DNA of 64,000 nt from an uncultured Bacteroidales bacterium (GCA_947166105.1 CAMVCZ010000003.1:62001-126000); one strand, 5' to 3'; numbered from the stretch's first letter, positions 1 to 8,954 are shown. Made by a program: numbers and translations. The notes: generated by a model not told the origin, from the sequence alone.

Positions 1-1628
1 TGAAAGATTTGCTGGAAGATGAGTACAGAATCATTCAACAGGACATTGCCAACAAAACCTTGCCCAAGTCTGTGATAAAGGCATTGGACAAAGCCAAAAA
101 CAAGGTTGAAATCGAGATAGAGAAAACCAAGAAGCAAGGCGAAACCATTGAGCCTATCGACTTCGGCAAGCCTCGGTTCCCCTACGAATCTGGTCCGCGT
201 GAATATCAGAAACAGGCATTTGAAAACTGGAAAGCCAACAACCAAAAGGGGCTTTTCGCAATGGCGACGGGTACGGGCAAGACTATCACTTCGTTGAATT
301 GCCTGTTGGAGATATACAAGCGGAATGGCTATTATAAGGCTCTTATACTTGTGCCGACTATTACACTTGTAAACCAATGGGAACAAGAATGTGGAAAATT
401 CCATTTCTCCAATGTCATCAAGGTTTACTCCAAAAACTCTGAATGGCGTTCAAGGATAGAACGTCTTCAAATGGCAGAAGAGTACAAAAAAGCAAATGAG
501 GCTTCACAAAACTTCATCATCATTTCTACTTACGCTTCATTCACAAGAAGCAATGTCTTTGACATTCTCAACGGATTTGAGAAATCCAAGGTGTTGTTAA
601 TTGCTGACGAAGCCCACAATATGGGTTCGCCAGCAATTATGAAACGTCTTGGCGACATCAAGTATTTACGCCGCATTGGGCTTTCGGCAACCCCAGAACG
701 GCAATTTGATGATGACACAAACAGGAAACTGTTTAGGTTCTTTGGGGCGGAGAATCAATACACATACGAGTATTCGATGGAAGAGGCAATTGAAAACGGT
801 GTGCTTTGTCGTTACTTCTATTATCCCCACCTCGTCAGATTGACTGACGATGAGTTTGAGAAATACGTGGAACTGTCATTGAAGATTTCCAAGTATTTTA
901 ATTTCAACACCAGTTCTTTTGACAAGAAAGATGAGGTCCTGATGGGCTTGTTGTTGGCTCGCAAGCGAATTGTTCATAAAGCGGCGAATAAATTGGATGT
1001 TTTCAATCAAATAATCACTGAAAGATACAGGAAGAATGGCAATTTGAAGTATTCACTTGTTTATGTGCCGGAAGGAACCAAGCCCGATTATTTTGGCGAT
1101 TCAGATGTTTTCGACAAGACCGAACAAATTAGCGATGATTCCGATGCCGACCGTTTGATTGACGAATATACGGAGGCGATAACGAAGTTGGATAAGTTTG
1201 TCACGGTAAAGAAATTCGTTTCAGGCCTAAAGGACAGGGACAAGATTTTGGATGATTTTGCCTCTGGCAAGTTGCAAGTACTGACTTCGATGAAATGTCT
1301 CGATGAAGGTGTGGATGTCCCAAGAAGCGAATTGGCCATCTTTTGTGCAAGCACAGGCAACCCTCGTCAATTCATCCAACGTAGAGGTCGTATCTTGCGA
1401 AAGCACCCAGACAAATTTATGGCCGAAATACATGATTTGGTTGTGGCTCCCGAAGTCACCCCAGGCTCTGACAGTTTCAGGATGGAAAGGGCTTTATTAA
1501 AAGGAGAACTGATGCGCGTTAGGAATTTTTCGTTACTGTCAGAAAACCCATCTTTTTCCCAAATTGAATTGAAATCCGTAATGGACCACTATGGTTTGAA
1601 TATGTATAATAATGATCATATAGCATGA
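1..1628 (+). CDS. DEAD/DEAH-box helicase, 5'-truncated (Dnd-like defence restriction component)
   Basis: Superfamily 2 helicase whose reading frame is open to the left edge, so the N-terminus is missing; the TTG at 9 is unlikely to be the real start. Counting from that TTG: Walker A ATGTGKT at 86-92, DEAH at 200-203, SATPER at 226-231, and a motif VI-like QFIQRRGRILR late in the second RecA domain. The fold and organisation resemble the restriction helicases found beside DNA phosphorothioation (Dnd) genes, and ATP-dependent DNA translocation or unwinding would be its role. Its TGA stop overlaps the ATG of the next gene by four bases, and two more genes follow closely, so it belongs to one operon. 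The region is visibly richer in A+T than the housekeeping genes further right, which fits horizontal transfer. The helicase call is firm; the link to Dnd-type restriction is inferred from its neighbours. Confidence 0.85.
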   Translation, partial: KDLLEDEYRIIQQDIANKTLPKSVIKALDKAKNKVEIEIEKTKKQGETIEPIDFGKPRFPYESGPREYQKQAFENWKANNQKGLFAMATGTGKTITSLNCLLEIYKRNGYYKALILVPTITLVNQWEQECGKFHFSNVIKVYSKNSEWRSRIERLQMAEEYKKANEASQNFIIISTYASFTRSNVFDILNGFEKSKVLLIADEAHNMGSPAIMKRLGDIKYLRRIGLSATPERQFDDDTNRKLFRFFGAENQYTYEYSMEEAIENGVLCRYFYYPHLVRLTDDEFEKYVELSLKISKYFNFNTSSFDKKDEVLMGLLLARKRIVHKAANKLDVFNQIITERYRKNGNLKYSLVYVPEGTKPDYFGDSDVFDKTEQISDDSDADRLIDEYTEAITKLDKFVTVKKFVSGLKDRDKILDDFASGKLQVLTSMKCLDEGVDVPRSELAIFCASTGNPRQFIQRRGRILRKHPDKFMAEIHDLVVAPEVTPGSDSFRMERALLKGELMRVRNFSLLSENPSFSQIELKSVMDHYGLNMYNNDHIA

Positions 1629-1864
1629 CACAGAAAGACAAAATGTTACAAATGGTTCTGGACGACCCCAAGTTACAGGAACTATATGAGTACACCCGAA
1701 AAGACTATGACGAAGGTGTATATGAGGCGATTAACTCTAACAATGCCATCGTTTCAACCGTCGCCAGAATTATCATCGAGCTTAATGGCTCTGATGACCC
1801 GAGCGAACAAAAACGTGTTTACCAGACAGTTTTCAAATACCTTAATGACAATCTTTTAGCATGA
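1625..1864 (+). CDS. small conserved-looking protein of a defence operon, unknown function
   Basis: A 79-residue protein rich in acidic and amphipathic helix-forming residues, with no signal peptide, membrane segment or cysteine. I do not recognise the family. ATGA overlaps at both ends (1625-1628 with the helicase, 1861-1864 with the ATPase) show strict translational coupling, which suggests that the product is needed in step with the two large enzymes, perhaps as a structural subunit or adaptor. In Dnd-like cassettes small proteins such as DndE occupy comparable places, but this one is shorter and I see no clear DndE features. That it is a real gene is well supported by the double overlap; function is unknown. 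Confidence 0.7.
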   Translation: MTQKDKMLQMVLDDPKLQELYEYTRKDYDEGVYEAINSNNAIVSTVARIIIELNGSDDPSEQKRVYQTVFKYLNDNLLA

Positions 1865-4020
1865 TTATAAAGAATCTGACCATCGAAAACTTCAGGAGTT
1901 ATTACGGAGAAAACTCCATTGACATAGGCAACGGCTTGACCCTGATTATAGGAGCAAACGGTGACGGAAAAACAACGTTGTTCGAGGCTGTCGAATGGCT
2001 GTTTGATACCGTTGGCTCTTTGCCAAAAGCCGACAACAAATATGTTTCCAAAAAGAAAATCTCTGAACTCATGGATTCGGAATCGGCCTATGTCAAGGTT
2101 TCAATGACATACGTCAATGACGGTAGCGAAAGACTGATACAGAAGTCTTTTAGATTTACAAAAAGCTTAAGCGGGGAAATTTCCACTTCCAATTTCGCAT
2201 ACGATTTGTACATCCAAAATGGAGTGGAGAAAGATGTGGAAAGTGGAGCGTCTGCAATCCGACAATTTGACCGTGATTTTGCTCCCTCTATCAGGAAGTA
2301 TTGTTTGTTCAAGGGCGAACAAAACCTGAACATTTTCAACAATGATGATGCCATGAGCTACCTTGTTGAAACCTTTAGCCAAATCCGCGACTTCGACCCA
2401 TATCTTTCTTTTATGGAAAGCGCAAAAGCATGGGCAGAAAAAGCAACGGATAATGCAATAAAGGCTGATAGGAAAAACTCAAGTGAAGCCCAAAGATTAC
2501 GCAATTTAATCACAGGCGAAGAAAGGCAAATTGGCGAGTTGGAAACTGAATTGCAAAACAAAAAGAATGAAGCTGTCAATTTTCAAACCTTGTTGGAAGA
2601 AATCGAAAAGAACAAAGAGGCTTCAAGCCTGTTAGTTGACACCAATTCAAGGCTTGAAAGCCTTAAAACGTCAAAAGAACAAGCGCAAAAAGAACTAAAC
2701 GAGAACTATACTTTTCGTTTGTTGGATGACATGTGGATTCTTATGGGTTATGAGCCAATTGCAGAAGAATATCGTGATTTGGTTGGTCGTCTTGATAAAG
2801 AGCAGAGAAAGCAACAAAGCAAGTATGACCAAGAAATTGGCGCCAAAAAGATTGTCGCTCAAATCAATAGGGATTTAAGCCACGGCCATGTTCCTTTGGC
2901 GATAAACATTCCCGATGAAAACACCATGAGGGAAATGCTTGACGAAGAGTTTTGCAAAATTTGTGGTCGCCCTGCGCCAAAAGGCTCGGAGCCATATCTT
3001 TTTATGAAAAAACGTCTTGAAACTTATTTGGCCTCCTTGGAAAACGAAGAAGAAAAAGAGGTTGAGGTCGAGCCGTTGTTCAAAAATGCTTTCATCAAGG
3101 AACTGTATGACAGATATTCTGTGCTTCACAACAATATGAAGTTCCTCAACAGATTGAATGGCTTTATTGACAATGCAATTAGGGATAACCTAAAAAAGCA
3201 CGAAACCATCGACAGGCTATCTTCAAACATAGAAATGGAAGAGGAGAAGAAAAAGCAGATTCTTGCCCAAACCGATGGGCTTTCGGAAGACGAACTTGTG
3301 TCGGCATATAACAACATATCCGAATGGTGGAAGGCGAGGTCTGATGCAGAACGCCGTTCTGACTTCTTACAAGCACAAGTCAAAAAACATTCAGACCTTT
3401 TGGAAGGTTATCGTTCGGAATTTTCAAAGATTTCAGAAGATTCTTCCGCCGCAATGTATAGTAGGACAAGCCAAGCCATTAGGAGAATACTTGATTCGTT
3501 TGTGTCGGCAAAGAAAAAGAACAAGAGAGATTTCTTGGATCAGCTTGAAGAAGTCACCAACGAATACCTTGAACTCTTGAACAAAGGCGATTTTAGGGGC
3601 TATGTGCAAATCGTCGAAAAGCCAAATTCAAGTGCTGAAATTATTTTGATTGATACAGATGGCTCACGCATATATAACGCTAATACTGCTTTGAAAACTA
3701 CGATGTATATGTCGTTGTTGTTTGCAGTTGCCAAATTGACCACCGTCAAGCATGAAAACGACTATCCTTTAATCTTCGATGCTCCTACATCATCGTTTAC
3801 GGCGGCAAAGGAAAGCGACTTCTTCGGTGTGATAGCAGGTATCAACAAACAGACCATAATTGTCACAAAGAGTTTCCTTGTTGAAGATGCCGATGGAAAT
3901 TCCACTTTGGACAGACTGCGTTTAAGTGAGATTGACGCAAAGAAATACCGCATCGAAAAGGCAAAACCTTTCGACGAAAAAGACCTTTCGACTATTCGCA
4001 CTTATGTTGAACAAATATAA
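1861..4020 (+). CDS. SMC/Rad50-like AAA ATPase, DndD-like
   Basis: A 719-residue ATPase of the SMC/Rad50/RecF type. The N-terminus gives an ABC-like head with Walker A GANGDGKT at 31-38. A long charged helical region (about 200-580) predicts a coiled coil, interrupted by a CKIC pair at 365-368 followed by GRPAP, as expected for a Rad50-type zinc hook. The C-terminal head carries the Walker B region with PLIFDAPTSSF around D640. In most SMC and DndD proteins the Asp is followed by an acidic residue or by TP-LGRLD; here Asp-Ala-Pro-Thr is seen, so ATPase chemistry may differ. Size and architecture match DndD, the ATPase of phosphorothioate modification. It overlaps the 79-aa gene by four bases and is followed 10 bp later by the last gene of the cassette. 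DndD-like is a family-level reading, not proof of phosphorothioation. Confidence 0.8.
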   Translation: MIIKNLTIENFRSYYGENSIDIGNGLTLIIGANGDGKTTLFEAVEWLFDTVGSLPKADNKYVSKKKISELMDSESAYVKVSMTYVNDGSERLIQKSFRFTKSLSGEISTSNFAYDLYIQNGVEKDVESGASAIRQFDRDFAPSIRKYCLFKGEQNLNIFNNDDAMSYLVETFSQIRDFDPYLSFMESAKAWAEKATDNAIKADRKNSSEAQRLRNLITGEERQIGELETELQNKKNEAVNFQTLLEEIEKNKEASSLLVDTNSRLESLKTSKEQAQKELNENYTFRLLDDMWILMGYEPIAEEYRDLVGRLDKEQRKQQSKYDQEIGAKKIVAQINRDLSHGHVPLAINIPDENTMREMLDEEFCKICGRPAPKGSEPYLFMKKRLETYLASLENEEEKEVEVEPLFKNAFIKELYDRYSVLHNNMKFLNRLNGFIDNAIRDNLKKHETIDRLSSNIEMEEEKKKQILAQTDGLSEDELVSAYNNISEWWKARSDAERRSDFLQAQVKKHSDLLEGYRSEFSKISEDSSAAMYSRTSQAIRRILDSFVSAKKKNKRDFLDQLEEVTNEYLELLNKGDFRGYVQIVEKPNSSAEIILIDTDGSRIYNANTALKTTMYMSLLFAVAKLTTVKHENDYPLIFDAPTSSFTAAKESDFFGVIAGINKQTIIVTKSFLVEDADGNSTLDRLRLSEIDAKKYRIEKAKPFDEKDLSTIRTYVEQI

Positions 4021-4030
4021 ACCTAAAGCT

Positions 4031-4630
4031 ATGGCAATTACAAGCAAAAAAGAATATCGCGAAGACATTTTCGATGTGTGGGGAAGAAAAACGCCGTCGT
4101 ATGAAAAGCATTACGAAAACGAGGTGATAAAGCCTCTTGCTGATGTCGGTATAGGGACGAATTCCGTTTCAGAAGCGAAAGGAAAGATATTGGGTACTAT
4201 CTATGAAGTGCTAATTATGGCTTTCTTTATCGGATTGTATTCAAACAGGAAAAAACCGCTGGGGGACTTTGATTTAAAGGACTGCGGTCATCCGTTACAA
4301 TATTGGGGCAACTTGGATTCAAAGAAGGGGAGAAAAGCATATCCGAAATTGAGGGAGTACATATTTATTTCGCTTGTAGCTCGCACTCCCGACATTGATT
4401 GGATAGCTCTCGACAAAGGCCAACGGACGGTAAGTGAAACGGTGAACATGCTGATGCTTACGATGGAGGAATACATCAACTACGGCCTATCGGTATTGGC
4501 TGAAAAAATGAAGGAAGACGAGGGATATTTCTATAACAAGAATTCGTTCTTGGACATCTTCAAAGGCTTGACTCATCCGAAACAAGAAAAGGGCGATGGA
4601 ACAGAAGATGTTCCAGAGTCGTTGGATTAG
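4031..4630 (+). CDS. Dnd-system-associated protein 4-like, last gene of the defence cassette
   Basis: A 199-residue soluble protein. I chose the ATG at 4031, ten bases after the ATPase stop; the frame is open further upstream but that part overlaps the ATPase and is not needed. Recognisable blocks are an N-terminal basic/helical part, a hydrophobic stretch with LGTIYEVLIMAFFIGL near 57-72 followed by NRKKPLG, and a C-terminal block with EEYINYGLSVLAEKM. The order (hydrophobic helix, R/K-K-PL, then E-EY-N-GL-xL) resembles my recollection of Dnd-system-associated protein 4, which supports a phosphorothioation-related restriction or defence cassette. The resemblance is pattern-based and moderate. 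No nuclease motif is evident. The gene ends 22 bp before a convergent RhuM gene, so it is the last member of the operon. Confidence 0.6.
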   Translation: MAITSKKEYREDIFDVWGRKTPSYEKHYENEVIKPLADVGIGTNSVSEAKGKILGTIYEVLIMAFFIGLYSNRKKPLGDFDLKDCGHPLQYWGNLDSKKGRKAYPKLREYIFISLVARTPDIDWIALDKGQRTVSETVNMLMLTMEEYINYGLSVLAEKMKEDEGYFYNKNSFLDIFKGLTHPKQEKGDGTEDVPESLD

Positions 4631-4651
4631 TTGGCTCTTGCTATTGCCGTT

Positions 4652-5503
4652 TCAAATCACTTGTCCCATAAGCAACGCCTTGTCCAATCCCATCTTACTG
4701 AAGGCAAAAAGTTTCCGTCCCAGGTCCTTGAGTGATGCCCCTATGTGATAAACTTGGTTGTCGATGATTAGGAAGCGGTCGTGTACTCGTGTGCGTGTGG
4801 CTCGTAGTTCGGTTTTGCGGCCAGTCTGCATGAGGCAATCGGACTGCAACACCAACAGGGCAGGGGTGATTCGTTCCACAAAAATGGTCGCCTCCACGTT
4901 GGCGTTTCGACATTCAAGGATGTCAAAGTCAGAAGCGTCGATGTAATTGTCGATGAGGACGACTTCTTGCTGCGCCGTCTTTATCAAGTTTTCTGCAAAC
5001 AGGCGTGCGTCAAGGACTTGGCTCTCAAACAGCACGCCCTCCACGGGCGGCAGGTTGGTGCGGATGAAGAAGTCTATCTTTTCCTCATGAGATTGTAATA
5101 CTTTGTCGTGGGCTGACAAGCGTCGGTCAATTCTCTCTTCCATTTGCGCGAGACGGGTGTCGATACGGATTCCTTTGAGTAAACGCTCTTTCAGTACTGA
5201 TGTCGCCCATTGCCTGAAATGTATGCCGCTCATTGTATTGACCCGATAACCCACCGAAATAATGACATCGAGATTATAGAATTCTATCTGTCGTGTTACG
5301 TTTCTGGAACCTTCCAATCGAACTAGTTCCAAAATGGAACATGTTGCTTCCTTTTGCAATTCGCCACAGTCGAAAATATTCTTGATGTGCTTGGTGATGG
5401 CTTGGCGTTTGGTCCCGAAGAGAACAGCCATTTGCGCTTGGTTAAGCCACACCGTTTCATTTTCTATCTTTAAATCCAAATAATTGCCTATCTTTGCAAA
5501 CAA
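4652..5503 (-). CDS. RhuM-family protein with PLD-like C-terminal tail
   Basis: A 283-residue cytoplasmic protein. The N-terminus has the RhuM/virulence-protein pattern (VWLNQAQMAVLFG, then ITKHIKNIF, then YNLDVIISVGYRV and FRQWAT), a DNA-binding-like module common on mobile elements. A short coiled linker (about 120-145) leads to a C-terminal region with HDRFLIID, which looks like a degenerate phospholipase-D H-x-K/R-x4-D motif, and IGASLKDLG. No ATG lies in frame before the conserved start; the best start is TTG at 5503, giving the expected N-terminal length. It is convergent with the defence cassette and divergent from the tricorn gene, whose promoter lies on top of its start. Function is unknown; genes of this family cluster with defence islands and may act as toxins or regulators. 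Confidence 0.8.
   Translation of the reverse strand: MFAKIGNYLDLKIENETVWLNQAQMAVLFGTKRQAITKHIKNIFDCGELQKEATCSILELVRLEGSRNVTRQIEFYNLDVIISVGYRVNTMSGIHFRQWATSVLKERLLKGIRIDTRLAQMEERIDRRLSAHDKVLQSHEEKIDFFIRTNLPPVEGVLFESQVLDARLFAENLIKTAQQEVVLIDNYIDASDFDILECRNANVEATIFVERITPALLVLQSDCLMQTGRKTELRATRTRVHDRFLIIDNQVYHIGASLKDLGRKLFAFSKMGLDKALLMGQVI
5489..5496 (+). promoter_or_regulatory. Bacteroidota -7 promoter box (TATCTTTG) of the tricorn-like gene
   Basis: TATCTTTG matches the TAnnTTTG consensus of the Bacteroidota housekeeping sigma factor and lies 38 bp before the ATG at 5535. It overlaps the first codons of the divergent RhuM gene, so the two genes may interfere. No clean -33 TTTG is seen at the usual distance. 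Confidence 0.55.
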
Positions 5504-5534
5504 TAAGATGGAATAACAAAAAATCTATAACCCT

Positions 5535-8500
5535 ATGAAAAAGATACTGTTAACTCTCGTTTTGGCGGCAAGCCTGAGCCTTTCCGCCCAGCCTCTGTGG
5601 CTGCGTCACAATGTGATTTCGCCCAATGGCGACAAGATTGCCTTTACTTACAAAGGCGATGTGTATGTGGTGAACGCCTCGGGCGGCAAAGCCCTGCAAA
5701 TCACCACAAATGCCGCTTACGATTCGGAACCGGTTTGGTCACCCGACGGCAAGCAAATCGCCTTTGCCTCCGACCGCAACGGCAATTTCGATGTGTATTT
5801 GGTTTCTGCCGAAGGCGGTGTGCCTCAACGTATTACGACCAATTCGGCAACCGAGATGCCTTTGGCTTTCTCACCCGATGGGAAGGAAATCTATTTCTCT
5901 GCCCAAGTGATGAAAGGGGCTGAGAATGTGCAGTTTGCCTCGGGCTGGATTACCGAACTCTACAAGGTGAGCACCGAAGGCGGTCGGCCTGAGCAGGTAG
6001 TGGCCGTGCCGGTGTGCAGCATGTCGTTCGACAAGGACGGCAAGTCGTTCCTCTATTACGACCGCAAAGGCAGCGAGAATGTGTGGCGCAAGCACCATGT
6101 TTCGTCCGTGGCTCGCGATGTGGTGTATTACAACGCCAAGAAAAAGACCCACACCATCCTCACGACCAATGTTGGCGAAGACCGCGATCCGCGCTATCTG
6201 CCCGGTTATCAGGAAGTTGTTTTCCTGAGCGAGCGCAACAAGGGCAACTTTAACGTGTATAAAGCCCCAGCCAACGACCTCGAAAAAGCGGAAAAGGTGA
6301 CCGATTTCAAGACGCATCCCGTGCGCTTCTTGAGCGTGGCCAACAACGGCTTGTTGTGCTACGGTTACATGGGCGAAATCTACACGCAACGCATTGGCAG
6401 TGAGCCGCAAAAGGTACACATTGAAATTGTGAACGACCAAGAGCCTGAGCAGTTGGTGAAACAAGATTTCAAGGGCATCGGCGACTTTGATTTGAGCGAC
6501 GACGGCAAACTGATTGCTTTCATTTCGCGTGGCGAAGTCTTTGTGACGGGCGTGGACGAATACTCCACCACCAAGCAAATCACGCATACCCCGCAGGCCG
6601 AGCGAAATCCTTCGTTTGCGAAGGACGGACGCACCATCGTTTATGCCTCAGAGCGCGACGGCTACTGGAACCTCTACCAAGCCACCATCGAGCGCAAGGA
6701 CGACTACAACTTTGCTTACGCCACTTTAATTAATGAAGAGCCTCTGTTCGGCAACGACGGTATCGAGCGCATTGCTCCGACCTATTCGCCCGATGGCAAG
6801 GAAATCGCCTTTATTGAGAATCGCAACATTTTGAAAGTCTATAACATAGCATCGAAGGAAGTGCGCCAAATCACCGACGGAAGCCAGCATTACGACACGG
6901 ATGATTATGGCTTTTCTTACCAATGGTCGCCCGATGGCCAATGGTTCGCCCTAACGCTGATTTCGCACATGCGCGACCCCTATTCCGACATCGGCATCGT
7001 GAAGGCCGACGGCTCGAAGACGATTTACAACATCACCGAGAGTGCCTACATCGACGGCAGTCCGCAATGGGCGATGGATGGCAATGCAATCATTTATCGT
7101 TCAAACCGTTACGGTATGCGTTCCCATGCCTCATGGGGCAGCCAAAACGACGCTTTCATTGCTTTCCTGAACCAAGATGCCTACGACAAGTTCCGCCTCA
7201 GCAAAGAGGAATATGCCTTGCTGAAGGAAACCGAAAAGGGCAAGAAGGACGACAAGAAAGACGAGCCGAAGGAAGAGAAGAAGAATGACAAGAAAGGCAA
7301 AAAGGACGATAAGAAAAACGGTTCTTCGACAAGCTCAGAGACCTCAAAAGATGACAAAACCAAGGAAACCAAGAAGATAGAGGTGGATTTGGAACATTTG
7401 CAAGACCGCATCATCCGACTCACGCCGATGTCGTCGGGATTGAGCGGGATGGTGCTTTCCGCCGATGGCGAGAAGTTCTATTTCATGGCCTCGTTTGAGA
7501 AGGGCTACGACCTTTGGGAACTCGACGTGCGCGAAAAGTCGATGAAGATCTTGAAGAAGATGGGTCAAGGAGGCGCACAACTGCGCATGAAAGGCGACAA
7601 CATCTTTGTGCTTTCGGGTGGCAACCTGCAAAAGGTGGACAAGGGCGGCAAATCGACTTCGATTAAGTATGACGCCACAATGCAGCTCGACCTTGCGGAG
7701 GAACGCGAATATATGTTCAACCACGTTTTCCTGCAAACCGAGAAACGTTTCTTCATGAAGGACAAAAACGGCGTGGATTTGCCAATGATGAAGAAAGCCT
7801 ACCAGCCTTTCCTTCAGCACATTAACAACAATTATGACTTTTCTGAAATGCTGAGTGAGATTTTGGGCGAATTGAATGTGTCGCACACGGGTTCGGGCTA
7901 TCGTCCTTCGGGTCGTGGTGGCGATGCCACGGCTGAGTTTGGCGTGATTCTCGACCTCAATTATAAGGGTGACGGCCTCAAAATCGCTGAGGTGGTGGAA
8001 GGCAGTCCCTTTGACAAGAAAAACTCCAAGGTGAAAGCAGGATGCATTATCGAAAAGATTGACGGCGTGGAGATTACGAAGGATATGGACTATTATCCGC
8101 TGCTCAACAACAAGCGCGACAAAACCGTTTTGGTGACCATCAAGGACGGAGGCAAGACTTGGGACGAGACCGTGAAACCCATCAGCCACGGCGCGATGAA
8201 CGAACTGCTCTACAACCGTTGGGTGAAGCATAACGAAGAAACGGTAAAGAAACTTTCAAAAGGTCGCCTCGGCTACGTCCACATCCGCAGTATGGGCGAT
8301 GCCAGTTACCGCGACGTGTATTCGCAAATCCTTGGCAAGTACAACCTTTGCGATGGTATTGTCATCGACACGCGCTTCAACGGCGGCGGTCGCCTGCACG
8401 AAGACATAGAGATTCTGTTCAGTGGAGAGAAATATTTAGAACAGGTCATCAACGACAGCGTGGCTTGCGTGATGCCTTCGCGACGCTACAACAAGCCCTC

Positions 8501-8837
8501 AGTGATGATTATCGGCGAGGCCAACTACAGCAACGCGCACGGCACGCCGTGGGTTTACAAGTACAAGAAAATGGGCACTCTCGTTGGTATGCCCGTTCCC
8601 GGTACTATGTCGAGCGTGACTTGGGAAACCTTGCAAGACCCGTCATTGTATTTCGGTCTGCCCGTCATCGGCTACCGCACCGAGCAAGGCAATTGGTTGG
8701 AAAACACGCAATTGGAGCCTGACGTAAAAGTACGCAACACGCCTGAAAAGATGGCCACCGGCGTGGATGAGCAGTTGGAAGCCGCCGTGAAGGAACTGAT
8801 GAAAGAGGTGAAGGGCTTCCATTATTGGGGGAAGTGA
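5535..8837 (+). CDS. tricorn-like S41 family peptidase, secreted
   Basis: An 1100-residue protein with a signal peptide (cleavage near residue 18). Repeated PD40-type beta-propeller blades (for example SPDGKQIAFASDRNG) occupy about residues 30-560. A Lys/Asp-rich low-complexity linker spans about 565-612. After it come the tricorn C1 region, a PDZ domain (about 802-880) and an S41 protease core (about 910-1060). The likely nucleophile is Ser999 in NYSNAH, and the HGTPW and GMPVPGT blocks after it are typical of Bacteroidota tricorn homologues. The expected role is degradation of peptides in the periplasm or outside the cell. The linker contains an in-frame copy of a short REP-like motif (7324-7343). 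Length is normal for the family. The gene stands alone between the RhuM gene and a convergent AAA/nuclease-like gene. Confidence 0.93.
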   Translation: MKKILLTLVLAASLSLSAQPLWLRHNVISPNGDKIAFTYKGDVYVVNASGGKALQITTNAAYDSEPVWSPDGKQIAFASDRNGNFDVYLVSAEGGVPQRITTNSATEMPLAFSPDGKEIYFSAQVMKGAENVQFASGWITELYKVSTEGGRPEQVVAVPVCSMSFDKDGKSFLYYDRKGSENVWRKHHVSSVARDVVYYNAKKKTHTILTTNVGEDRDPRYLPGYQEVVFLSERNKGNFNVYKAPANDLEKAEKVTDFKTHPVRFLSVANNGLLCYGYMGEIYTQRIGSEPQKVHIEIVNDQEPEQLVKQDFKGIGDFDLSDDGKLIAFISRGEVFVTGVDEYSTTKQITHTPQAERNPSFAKDGRTIVYASERDGYWNLYQATIERKDDYNFAYATLINEEPLFGNDGIERIAPTYSPDGKEIAFIENRNILKVYNIASKEVRQITDGSQHYDTDDYGFSYQWSPDGQWFALTLISHMRDPYSDIGIVKADGSKTIYNITESAYIDGSPQWAMDGNAIIYRSNRYGMRSHASWGSQNDAFIAFLNQDAYDKFRLSKEEYALLKETEKGKKDDKKDEPKEEKKNDKKGKKDDKKNGSSTSSETSKDDKTKETKKIEVDLEHLQDRIIRLTPMSSGLSGMVLSADGEKFYFMASFEKGYDLWELDVREKSMKILKKMGQGGAQLRMKGDNIFVLSGGNLQKVDKGGKSTSIKYDATMQLDLAEEREYMFNHVFLQTEKRFFMKDKNGVDLPMMKKAYQPFLQHINNNYDFSEMLSEILGELNVSHTGSGYRPSGRGGDATAEFGVILDLNYKGDGLKIAEVVEGSPFDKKNSKVKAGCIIEKIDGVEITKDMDYYPLLNNKRDKTVLVTIKDGGKTWDETVKPISHGAMNELLYNRWVKHNEETVKKLSKGRLGYVHIRSMGDASYRDVYSQILGKYNLCDGIVIDTRFNGGGRLHEDIEILFSGEKYLEQVINDSVACVMPSRRYNKPSVMIIGEANYSNAHGTPWVYKYKKMGTLVGMPVPGTMSSVTWETLQDPSLYFGLPVIGYRTEQGNWLENTQLEPDVKVRNTPEKMATGVDEQLEAAVKELMKEVKGFHYWGK
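7324..7343 (+). repeat. REP-like motif CTTCGACAAGCTCAG inside a CDS
   Basis: CTTCGACAAGCTCAGAGACC lies in the low-complexity linker of the tricorn-like gene and is read in frame as part of a Ser/Thr-rich stretch. Related copies lie at 19752-19772 and 63949-63970. Confidence 0.5.
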
Positions 8838-8870
8838 GGTAGGAGGTAGAAAGTAGGAAGTGTTTGTTTT

Positions 8871-8897
8871 TAGGGCTGTTGTAACACGGCAGCCCTA
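8871..8897 (+). terminator. possible terminator hairpin after the tricorn-like gene
   Basis: TAGGGCTG and CAGCCCTA form an 8-bp stem 34 bp after the stop codon, between two convergent genes. The T tract is weak on the plus strand, and on the minus strand the hairpin is followed by A-rich rather than T-rich sequence, so it may act as an mRNA 3' stabiliser instead. Confidence 0.4.
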
Positions 8898-8954
8898 TAT
8901 TGCATATTCAAATTTCCTAATGGAATCGCTTGAGAGTATAAAAAACGTTAAAAA

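Noticed and set aside
7228..7370. A frameshift or assembly error in the Lys/Asp-rich linker of the tricorn-like gene
   Set aside because: The frame is intact on both sides and low-complexity linkers are common in this family.
8523..8545. Loss of the catalytic Ser in the tricorn-like peptidase
   Set aside because: An Ala appears at a possible aligned position, but the Bacteroidota tricorn pattern NYS(D/N)AH places the nucleophile at Ser999, which is present.
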